A stretch of 64,000 nt of DNA from an uncultured bacterium. Lineage in GTDB: Bacteria; Cyanobacteriota; Vampirovibrionia; Gastranaerophilales; Gastranaerophilaceae. The position numbers and the translations under genes were made by a program. How positions within the stretch are numbered: the stretch's first letter is position 1; each line of letters begins with the position of its first letter. This document shows, piece after piece, positions 50,843 through 57,768 of this stretch. A model generated the notes under the pieces. It saw only the letters and a list, made by a program, of their open reading frames with translations, made no database searches and had not been told where the DNA came from. The stretch spans positions 1 through 64,000 of the forward strand of contig CASELF010000056.1 in the NCBI GenBank assembly GCA_949288725.1, written 5' to 3'.

Positions 50843-53677
50843 ATGAACGATGTTATTAAGATTTCGGGAGCAAAAGAACATAATTTAAAAAATGTATCAT
50901 TAGAAATCCCCAAAAATGAACTTGTAGTTTTTACAGGAGTATCAGGTTCCGGCAAAAGTTCGCTGGCATTTGACACCATTTTTGCAGAAGGTCAAAGAAG
51001 ATATATTGAAAGTTTGTCAACCTATGCAAGACAATTTTTAGGGCAATTAGACAAACCTAATGTTGAATACATTGACGGGTTATCCCCGGCGATTTCTATT
51101 GACCAAAAATCAAAAAGCAATAACCCTCGTTCAACCGTAGGTACAATAACCGAAATCTACGATTATTTAAGGTTGTTATATGCAAGAATTGGAACACCAT
51201 ACTGCCCAATTTGCGGAAAAAAGATTAAACCACAAACACTTGATGAAATAGTAAACAAAATAATAGCCCTTGGAGAAGGGACAAAAATTCAGATATTAGC
51301 CCCAATTGTTCGAGGCAAAAAGGGTGAATATTCCTCAACATTTGAAGAACTTAGACAAGAAGGTTTTGTAAGAGTTAAAGTTGACAAAAAAATCTATAGT
51401 CTTGATGAGGATGAAATTGAATTAGAAAAAACAAAAAAGCACGATATTAGTATAATTGTTGACAGAATTGTAGTAAAAGAATCTGCTACATCACGTATTG
51501 CAGACAGTGTACAAATCGCACTAAAAAAAGGTAATGGAGTTATCATTGTAGATATTCCGGATAGAGAAGAAATTGTATTTAGCGAAAAACTTGCCTGCCC
51601 TGATTGCAACATAAGTTTTGAAGAATTAACACCGCGTATATTTTCATTTAATGCACCATACGGAGCCTGTGAAAGATGTTCCGGATTAGGAGCGGATTTT
51701 ATAGTAGATCCTGATTTAGTTGTTCCTGATAAAAGTTTATCGTTAAACGAAGGTGCTATATACGCTTGGGCAACAAGAAGCGCTACAACTTATTATCATG
51801 ATTTATTAAGTTCTGTTTGCTCAGCATACGATATTGATATGGATATGCCATTTGAAAAACTTACCCAAGAGCAAAGAGATATTATTTTATATGGTTCAAA
51901 AGAACCAATCAAAATACGAGTTCAACAATTCGGCACACACAGATACACCTCAAATATCCAACCATTTGTTGGCGTCATACCATTTTTAGAAAAAAGATAT
52001 AATGACGCATCAGGTGATTATTGGAGAGAAGAAATAGAAAAATTTATGGTTGCAAAGCCATGTCCAAAATGTGGAGGTGCAAGATTAAAGCCATTTCCGC
52101 TTGCTGTAAAAATCAATGGCAAAAACATTTATGAATTTACATTGATGTCGGTTAGTGATGAATTACAATTTATAACTGATTTATATTTAGACTTAACAGA
52201 ATATCAATTAAAAATAGCCAAACAAATTCTTGATGAAATTAGAGCAAGATTAAAATTTTTAAGTGATGTCGGATTACATTACCTAAACCTTGCCCGCATG
52301 GCAGGAACACTATCAGGCGGAGAATCTCAAAGAATAAGATTAGCCTCTCAAATAGGCAGCGGCTTAAGCGGTGTGTTGTATGTACTTGATGAACCATCAA
52401 TAGGACTTCATCAAAGAGATAACAATATGCTTATAAAAACCCTGTTTAAACTTCGTAACCTGGGAAATACTCTTATTGTAGTTGAACACGACGAAGATAC
52501 AATAAGAAGTGCTGATTATATCGTAGATATAGGACCAAAAGCAGGAGAATACGGCGGCGAAATTATTGCACAAGGTTCTGTTCAAGATATCATTGATGCT
52601 CCAAGATCAATTACTGGCAAGTATTTAAGCGGAGAAAAATATATTCCCGTACCTAAGAAAGTTAGAGAAGGAAATGGACATTTTCTACAAATTAAAAATG
52701 CACACTTAAATAACTTAAAAAATATTGATGTTGATATTCCGCTTGGCAAAATCGTTATTTTAACAGGTGTTTCAGGCTCCGGAAAATCAACACTTATGCA
52801 AGATATTATTTATGAATATGCAGCACATAAACTTAGGAAAAACAAACCAAAACCCAAAGGTGTTGATGAAATTCTTGGATTTGAAAATATTGACAAAGTC
52901 ATTGATATAGACCAATCACCAATAGGAAGAACACCTCGTTCAAACCCTGCAACATATACTGATGTATTTACACCAATAAGAGAACTTTTTGCAAAAACTA
53001 ACGAATCAAAAGTTAGAGGATATAAACCGGGAAGATTTAGTTTTAATGTAAAAGGCGGAAGATGCGAAGCCTGCAAGGGTGACGGACTTGTAAAAATAGA
53101 AATGAACTTTCTGTCAGACGTCTATGTAAAATGTGATGTCTGCAAAGGGAAACGATACAACAGAGAAACACTTGAAGTCAAATACAAAGGAAAAACTATA
53201 TCTGATGTACTTGATATGAGCGTAAAAGAAGCATTAGAATTTTTCGATAGTATTCCTGCAATAAAAAACAAACTACAAACACTTTATGATGTGGGACTAG
53301 ATTATATGAAACTCGGACAAAGTGCAACAACACTATCCGGCGGTGAAGCTCAACGTATCAAACTGGCTTCAGAACTGAATAAACGCTCTACAGGCAAAAC
53401 TCTATATCTTTTAGATGAACCATCTGTAGGACTACATTGGGCAGATTTGGACAAATTAGCCAAAATTCTTCACGCACTTGCAGATCAGGGCAACACTATC
53501 CTAATGATTGAACATAACCTTGATTTAATCAAAATCGCAGACCACATAATTGATTTGGGACCGGAAGGCGGAGTTGAAGGAGGAAGAATTGTTGCTCAAG
53601 GAACTCCTCAAGAGATTACGAAATATAAAGTTTCTTATACCGGACAATTTTTATCCAAAATCCTTCAAAAGCACTGA
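50843..53677 (+). CDS. uvrA: Excinuclease ABC subunit A
   Basis: UvrA is the damage-recognising ATPase of nucleotide excision repair. The 944-aa protein has two ABC modules: Walker A GVSGSGKSSLAFDT (about 33) and GVSGSGKSTLMQDI (about 645), signatures LSGGESQRIRLAS and LSGGEAQRIKLAS, Walker B VLDEPSIGLH and LLDEPSVGLH. Zinc sites are CPICGK, CPDC...CERC, and CEAC...CDVC. Length matches the family. A TATAAT box (50828-50833) lies only 9 bp before the ATG and no ribosome site is present, so the mRNA may be leaderless. UvrB and UvrC are not in the window. Confidence 0.98.
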   Translation: MNDVIKISGAKEHNLKNVSLEIPKNELVVFTGVSGSGKSSLAFDTIFAEGQRRYIESLSTYARQFLGQLDKPNVEYIDGLSPAISIDQKSKSNNPRSTVGTITEIYDYLRLLYARIGTPYCPICGKKIKPQTLDEIVNKIIALGEGTKIQILAPIVRGKKGEYSSTFEELRQEGFVRVKVDKKIYSLDEDEIELEKTKKHDISIIVDRIVVKESATSRIADSVQIALKKGNGVIIVDIPDREEIVFSEKLACPDCNISFEELTPRIFSFNAPYGACERCSGLGADFIVDPDLVVPDKSLSLNEGAIYAWATRSATTYYHDLLSSVCSAYDIDMDMPFEKLTQEQRDIILYGSKEPIKIRVQQFGTHRYTSNIQPFVGVIPFLEKRYNDASGDYWREEIEKFMVAKPCPKCGGARLKPFPLAVKINGKNIYEFTLMSVSDELQFITDLYLDLTEYQLKIAKQILDEIRARLKFLSDVGLHYLNLARMAGTLSGGESQRIRLASQIGSGLSGVLYVLDEPSIGLHQRDNNMLIKTLFKLRNLGNTLIVVEHDEDTIRSADYIVDIGPKAGEYGGEIIAQGSVQDIIDAPRSITGKYLSGEKYIPVPKKVREGNGHFLQIKNAHLNNLKNIDVDIPLGKIVILTGVSGSGKSTLMQDIIYEYAAHKLRKNKPKPKGVDEILGFENIDKVIDIDQSPIGRTPRSNPATYTDVFTPIRELFAKTNESKVRGYKPGRFSFNVKGGRCEACKGDGLVKIEMNFLSDVYVKCDVCKGKRYNRETLEVKYKGKTISDVLDMSVKEALEFFDSIPAIKNKLQTLYDVGLDYMKLGQSATTLSGGEAQRIKLASELNKRSTGKTLYLLDEPSVGLHWADLDKLAKILHALADQGNTILMIEHNLDLIKIADHIIDLGPEGGVEGGRIVAQGTPQEITKYKVSYTGQFLSKILQKH

Positions 53678-53726
53678 TTTTGCTGAATATTTGAAATTTG
53701 TAAAATAATTTGTTATTATACATAAT

Positions 53727-54398
53727 ATGAAATATCTTAATAAAAGGCAATTTTTAATTAGTTTTGGTTTTTTATTAATAGTAGTTTGCACATTCACAAA
53801 GGCATATGGACAAACTATTGAAGTTGTATCTCAAGATACTTTTTCAACAGTAAGCCCGCCTAAAGAGATTTCCGTCAAGTTATTGGAACCGCTTGTACTA
53901 TCGGAGAAAGATATATATGCGGCTGGTACAGTAATGAAAGGCAATTTGACTAATGTTATTAGCCCTAAAAGGTTAAAACGAGATGCTGGATTTACCTTTA
54001 AACCAACAATTTATTATGATTTAAGTGGTAATATTCAAAATATAAGTTCTAACCTGGAAGCAGAATATACTGTTCCAATAGACAAAGGGGATCTGGCAAA
54101 GAATGTAACTCTTGGAGTTGGCAGTTATTTTGTCAAAGGGCTATCACTGGGAGTTGCGGCAGTTTCCGGAGCAATCAAAAATGAAGACAATAACAGATTG
54201 AAATCTTCAGCAACTGCAGTATATGAGGCAACACCAATGTCATATATTGAAAAAGGTGAAGATCTTTATATTAATAAAGAAGAACATTTCTTCTTAAAAT
54301 TTTCTTCAAACGAAGATAACAAAAAGGATACAAAGACAGAGACTCAAGAAAATACAATGAAAGGAAAAAATTATTCATATACAACAGAAAAGGAGTAA
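53727..54398 (+). CDS. Secreted protein, paralog of the next gene plus extension
   Basis: The 223-aa protein has a signal peptide (about residues 1-28, FLISFGFLLIVVCTFTKAYG). The mature start, IEVVSQDTFSTVSPPKEISV, followed by a domain with GTVMKGNLTNVISPK and FTFKPTIYYDLSGN, parallels the next protein (IQVTTLEDFQSSNPPQVLHI ... GFQVTGRILGKSGGG). It then has an extra 100 residues with a Gly-rich hydrophobic part (LGVGSYFVKGLSLGVAAVSG) and a charged tail. No family is known to me. Only 6 bp separate it from the next gene. Confidence 0.65.
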   Translation: MKYLNKRQFLISFGFLLIVVCTFTKAYGQTIEVVSQDTFSTVSPPKEISVKLLEPLVLSEKDIYAAGTVMKGNLTNVISPKRLKRDAGFTFKPTIYYDLSGNIQNISSNLEAEYTVPIDKGDLAKNVTLGVGSYFVKGLSLGVAAVSGAIKNEDNNRLKSSATAVYEATPMSYIEKGEDLYINKEEHFFLKFSSNEDNKKDTKTETQENTMKGKNYSYTTEKE

Positions 54399-54404
54399 CA
54401 AAAG

Positions 54405-54821
54405 ATGAAAAAGTTATTTATGTTATTTATAGCAGGACTATTTTCTCTAACAATGGCACTATCTGCACAAGCAAAAACTATACAAGTAACTACATTGGAA
54501 GATTTTCAATCCAGCAATCCTCCACAAGTTTTGCATATTCAAATGAACGGTAATTTAAGACTGGATTATGATACTATGTTATTTCAAGGATTTCAGGTAA
54601 CAGGACGTATCTTGGGGAAATCAGGCGGCGGATATGTATTTGTTCCAGTAAGTTATATCAACTATCAGGAAGAACAAATTCCTCTTAAAAAAGAATATCC
54701 TGCAATAATTAAAACAAGATCTGAAATTGTAAGACAAAACCAACCATTTACATTGGTTTTTCCAAATCCAAAGGCTGAAAGTTTTCAATACTATGTACCT
54801 AGTGTCAGTGATATGAATTAG
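54405..54821 (+). CDS. Small secreted protein
   Basis: The 138-aa protein has a clear signal peptide (MKKLFMLFIAGLFSLTMALS, cleavage AQA-K). The mature part is beta-rich with IQVTTLEDFQSSNPPQVLHI and PFTLVFPNPKAES. It resembles the first half of the protein encoded just upstream, so the pair probably arose by duplication and works together in the envelope. AAAGGAG lies before the ATG. A strong terminator follows. Confidence 0.65.
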   Translation: MKKLFMLFIAGLFSLTMALSAQAKTIQVTTLEDFQSSNPPQVLHIQMNGNLRLDYDTMLFQGFQVTGRILGKSGGGYVFVPVSYINYQEEQIPLKKEYPAIIKTRSEIVRQNQPFTLVFPNPKAESFQYYVPSVSDMN

Positions 54822-54854
54822 TTTACTCTATTGTATAGAATGATATAAAAATAT

Positions 54855-54893
54855 AAAAGATTCCCTTGACTTTAAACAAGGGAATCTTTTTAA
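54855..54893 (+). terminator. Terminator of the paired secreted-protein genes
   Basis: A 14-bp stem AAAAGATTCCCTTG / CAAGGGAATCTTTT with an 8-nt loop, then T-rich sequence. Confidence 0.92.
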
Positions 54894-54973
54894 TGCATTT
54901 AAAGGATACACCAAACTCTCATTTTTAATTTATTATAATATATATGTTTAGATAAAGAAGAAAGGTTAATATT

Positions 54974-56014
54974 ATGATAAGATACTTTTTAGGCTCATAT
55001 TTGCTAACAATAGTGGGCGTTTTGTGTGCTTATTTACTTGGAGAGCACTCTCATCCGGGCGGAGGACTTTCAAGTGTATTTATTGTTCTTGTGTTAGCAG
55101 TATTGGAAATCAGTTTATCTTTTGACAATGCAGTTGTTAACGCAATGAAATTAGAAAAAATGACCGAAAAATGGCGTCACAGATTTATTACGTGGGGCAT
55201 ATTAATCGCAGTTTTTGGTATGAGATTTTTATTTCCTGTATTAGTAGTTTCAATTTTTGCAAAACTTGATATGGTATCTGTTACAAAAATGGCGCTATAT
55301 AATGCAGATCAGTATGCTAACTACTTAAAAGCAACTCATGCGCCTATAGTAACATTTGGCGGATTATTTTTAATAATGTTATTCTTAAACTACTTTTTCA
55401 ACCACAAAAAAGAAGTTCATTGGATAAAATTTATAGAAGCTCCATTAGCACATTTTGACCATATTACAGGGATTGAAGTTATTATATCATTGTTTGTAAT
55501 TATGGGTTTACAAACAGTAATTCCAGCAGAAGAAAAATTAGCGGTAATTTTAGCCGGAATTTCAGGAATTATAACATTTATGGTAATTGATGGAGTTTCA
55601 CATTATTTAGAAAGACACGAAGAAATGCGAAATGCACAATGTGTTGCTCAAGGTGCAAAATGTGCAGGATTTATCAGTTTTATGTATTTAGAATTGATAG
55701 ATGCATCGTTTTCATTAGATGGAGTTTTAGGCGCATTTGCACTAAGTAATGATGTTGTCATAATAACAATAGGTCTTGCAATCGGCGCAATGTTTGTAAG
55801 ATCCCTGACAATTATGCTGGTTGAAAAGAAAACCCTTGATAGTTTCTTATACTTAGAACACGGAGCACACTGGGCAATCGGAGCGTTGGCTGTTTTGATG
55901 TTAGTTTCAACAGTAAAAGAAGTTCCTGAAGTAGTAACCGGATTAATCGGATTATTCTTTATTGTAGCAGCACTTATTTCTTCAATAATTCATAACAGAA
56001 AAAAAGCAAACTAA
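54974..56014 (+). CDS. TerC/DUF475 family integral membrane protein
   Basis: The 346-aa protein has about eight or nine membrane helices and the conserved segments LEISLSFDNAVVNAMKL (start) and LIDASFSLDGVLGAFAL (second half), the repeated acidic (S/F)D motifs of TerC-type transporters. Relatives export metal ions (manganese in some) or add metals to exported proteins. I looked for a yybP-ykoY manganese riboswitch upstream and saw none; the leader is short, with TATAAT at 54934-54939 and GAAAGG before the ATG. It is a single-gene unit with its own terminator. Confidence 0.9.
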   Translation: MIRYFLGSYLLTIVGVLCAYLLGEHSHPGGGLSSVFIVLVLAVLEISLSFDNAVVNAMKLEKMTEKWRHRFITWGILIAVFGMRFLFPVLVVSIFAKLDMVSVTKMALYNADQYANYLKATHAPIVTFGGLFLIMLFLNYFFNHKKEVHWIKFIEAPLAHFDHITGIEVIISLFVIMGLQTVIPAEEKLAVILAGISGIITFMVIDGVSHYLERHEEMRNAQCVAQGAKCAGFISFMYLELIDASFSLDGVLGAFALSNDVVIITIGLAIGAMFVRSLTIMLVEKKTLDSFLYLEHGAHWAIGALAVLMLVSTVKEVPEVVTGLIGLFFIVAALISSIIHNRKKAN

Positions 56015-56041
56015 TAATATTACTAAATCAAATAAGAAATC

Positions 56042-56080
56042 AGAGGCGCTGACATTTATAAATGTCAGCGCCTCTTTTTA
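56042..56080 (+). terminator. Terminator of the TerC gene
   Basis: A near-perfect 15-bp stem starting AGAGGCGCTGACATT, a tight TATA-type loop, then TTTTTATTT. Confidence 0.95.
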
Positions 56081-56144
56081 TTTAGTCAATGTAATTAAAA
56101 TATATTCCTACTCATCCAAATAGAGGATATTTAAAGAGAACAAC

Positions 56145-56171
56145 TCAAGAAAAATCTTTTGATACCGATAA
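56145..56171 (+). promoter_or_regulatory. Sigma28-type promoter before the predicted small RNA
   Basis: TCAAGAAA (56145-56152), exactly 11 bp, ACCGATAA (56164-56171). Compared with the promoter at 57697 (TAAAGAAA-N11-GCCGATAT) and the FliA consensus it differs at one base per box. Confidence 0.6.
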
Positions 56172-56177
56172 ATAAAA

Positions 56178-56257
56178 TATAGATATGGAAAACGAAAGTT
56201 TTTCATACCTCCTCCCCAAGTCTGGTAGCCGTTCTTTTTTAAGACGGCTTTTTTTTA
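56178..56257 (+). ncRNA. Predicted small RNA, Yfr1-like architecture with anti-Shine-Dalgarno tract
   Basis: A transcript starting about 7 bases after the sigma28-type -10 box would have: a 7-bp hairpin with a GAAA tetraloop (56187-56204), an unpaired pyrimidine tract ACCTCCTCCCC (56207-56217) complementary to Shine-Dalgarno sequences, and a Rho-independent terminator (arms AGCCGT.CTT / AAGACGGCT, 56227-56249, then eight T). This order (hairpin, exposed CU-rich core, terminator hairpin) is that of cyanobacterial Yfr1, whose core is ACUCCUCACAC. No ORF is present. RNA existence and any relation to Yfr1 are inferences. Confidence 0.65.
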
Positions 56258-56283
56258 TTTGACAAACCTATTATTCAAGCAAA

Positions 56284-56309
56284 TAAAAAGCAAGTTTAAA
56301 AAAACTTGC
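56284..56309 (-). terminator. Terminator of the AMIN-like protein gene
   Basis: Minus strand GCAAGTTT / AAACTTGC with a 4-nt loop, then TTTTTATTT, about 50 bp beyond the stop at 56360. Confidence 0.88.
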
Positions 56310-56359
56310 ATGACATAAAATGTTTTAGGGATATATTTAAATTTTGAGGTTTAAATAAC

Positions 56360-57007
56360 TTATTTTATATTAGAAATTAATCTTTCATCTATCTTTCTAT
56401 CAATTTTTTTGACCAAAGTTTTTAAGCGAGCATCGCTATTGTGGTCTAAAGATGGATAAATTGAAATATCCTTTCTGTACTTTTTATACATCTGAATTTC
56501 TCTATTTTTAATATCTTTTCTGATAGAAAACTGTTCTTCATCTTCAGTAATATGTTTAGAGAACTTAACAATAACAGTAACCAAAGACAATACAAATAAA
56601 GCCCACAATATCTTATCTAGAGGAACAGATTCACCAACAATAGCAGGTTCACCTTGAATAGGTTCAACAATAACTGTTGAATTACTTATATCATTTGCCG
56701 TAATATGTATTCTTAAACGATTACGTCCCGGACTTTCGATAACCAAACCATCAATACTATTAGTACCTTTATATAACGCATTAACAGATTCTGATGAAGA
56801 TATTCCGCTAAGTTCAAGAATTAATTCATTATTCTCAGGGGATTTTTTAACAACCTTAGTCATTTTATCAGAACCAAGAATTACGTTATACCCGGAGTCA
56901 TTTTTTTCTAAAGTAATTGTATGTAAGAAATTACCATCCGCTAGTACGGATGCGGCAGAGAATACAAATGTAATTAAAAATGCGAATATAATAAAAATCT
57001 TTTTCAA
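56360..57007 (-). CDS. Membrane-anchored protein with AMIN-like periplasmic domain
   Basis: The 215-aa protein has a signal peptide (MKKIFIIFAFLITFVFSAAS, cleavage near VLA-D). Residues 27-120 form a beta-rich domain with a spacing like AMIN domains (HTITLEKNDSGYNVILGS ... IDGLVIESPGRNRLRIHI), which localise envelope proteins. One membrane helix at about 133-148 (ILWALFVLSLVTVIV) leads to a basic cytoplasmic tail of 65 residues. The assignment of the domain is tentative. It stands alone with a terminator. Confidence 0.6.
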   Translation of the reverse strand: MKKIFIIFAFLITFVFSAASVLADGNFLHTITLEKNDSGYNVILGSDKMTKVVKKSPENNELILELSGISSSESVNALYKGTNSIDGLVIESPGRNRLRIHITANDISNSTVIVEPIQGEPAIVGESVPLDKILWALFVLSLVTVIVKFSKHITEDEEQFSIRKDIKNREIQMYKKYRKDISIYPSLDHNSDARLKTLVKKIDRKIDERLISNIK

Positions 57008-57109
57008 TTCCCTTACCTCCCTAATCTACACACTAATAATACATTTGATTTTGTAAATAGACATCAATCTAAGGGTGGAAATCGATACGTCAAACGATTT
57101 AGTTTAATA

Positions 57110-57123
57110 TTAACTTTTGTAAC
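57110..57123. promoter_or_regulatory. GTTACAAAAGTTAA box, copy 3
   Basis: An exact copy of TTAACTTTTGTAAC, 87 bp upstream of the Cys/Gly/Ser-rich gene at 57210. Confidence 0.4.
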
Positions 57124-57209
57124 AAATAAATCAGTAATTGAAATTGAATAAAATTTAAAACCTTTATATAAGTGTAAATAAAAAACACGAGAACTTAGGA
57201 GCTAAAAAA

Positions 57210-57569
57210 ATGATTTTATTATTTGGAGAGCAAAAAACAAGAACAACATCAACACAAAAAAATACCAATACTAAAAGCAATCCGGTAGAAAACGCAGGAA
57301 TTTTAGCAATGAATTTTACAGATGCAAAAAGCACCTTATCAATGGGCGAATTTGATACCTATGTATCATCAAACCCAACAGCAATAGATTATTCAAATTA
57401 TGCAAATACAGAATCATTTGATTCATCATCAGTTGGCTTTATGGGAGATTTTGCAGCAGCAGTTGCAGTTTTAGGCGATTGTGGCGGCTTCAGCGATGGT
57501 GGATTTGCAGGAAGTTACTCAGGATGTTCAAGCAGCAGTTCTTGTGGATCATTTGCATCCTTCTGTTAA
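57210..57569 (+). CDS. Cys/Gly/Ser-rich protein of unknown function
   Basis: The 119-aa protein has a polar first half (MILLFGEQKTRTTSTQKN, then NAGILAMNFTDAKSTL) and a last 40 residues made almost only of Gly, Ser, Ala, Phe and Cys: DCGGFSDGGFAGSYSGCSSS, then SCGSFASFC. Such tails occur in peptides modified after translation, in cysteine-linked surface proteins, and in disordered linkers; I cannot choose. No modifying enzyme is next to it. GGAG lies 8 bp before the ATG. It is just upstream of the 693-aa MGLAASQ gene but separated by a terminator. Confidence 0.65.
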   Translation: MILLFGEQKTRTTSTQKNTNTKSNPVENAGILAMNFTDAKSTLSMGEFDTYVSSNPTAIDYSNYANTESFDSSSVGFMGDFAAAVAVLGDCGGFSDGGFAGSYSGCSSSSSCGSFASFC

Positions 57570-57592
57570 AAAAGAAAATGATATGATGGATT

Positions 57593-57628
57593 AACGGGCA
57601 GATAAATAAAATTTATCTGCCCGTTTTA
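57593..57628 (+). terminator. Terminator of the Cys/Gly/Ser-rich gene
   Basis: A 15-bp stem beginning AACGGGCAGATAAAT with loop AAA, then TTTT. Confidence 0.92.
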
Positions 57629-57696
57629 CATGTAAAAAACAGAAAAAATTTTACAAAAATAATGTAAAGAAATCTTTACAAAACCCTATAAAACAT

Positions 57697-57723
57697 TAAA
57701 GAAACAGAAAAAAAAGCCGATAT
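57697..57723 (+). promoter_or_regulatory. Sigma28 (FliA)-type promoter of the 693-aa gene
   Basis: TAAAGAAA (57697-57704), exactly 11 bp, GCCGATAT (57716-57723). The predicted start near 57730 gives a leader of about 40 nt. Confidence 0.82.
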
Positions 57724-57768
57724 ACAGAATACGAAAACTTTAAGGAAAAGCGAAAGGACTGAGTAACA

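Noticed and set aside
54822-54973. Possible yybP-ykoY manganese riboswitch upstream of the TerC gene
   Set aside because: The interval is filled by the previous gene's terminator and a promoter; the conserved riboswitch motifs are absent.
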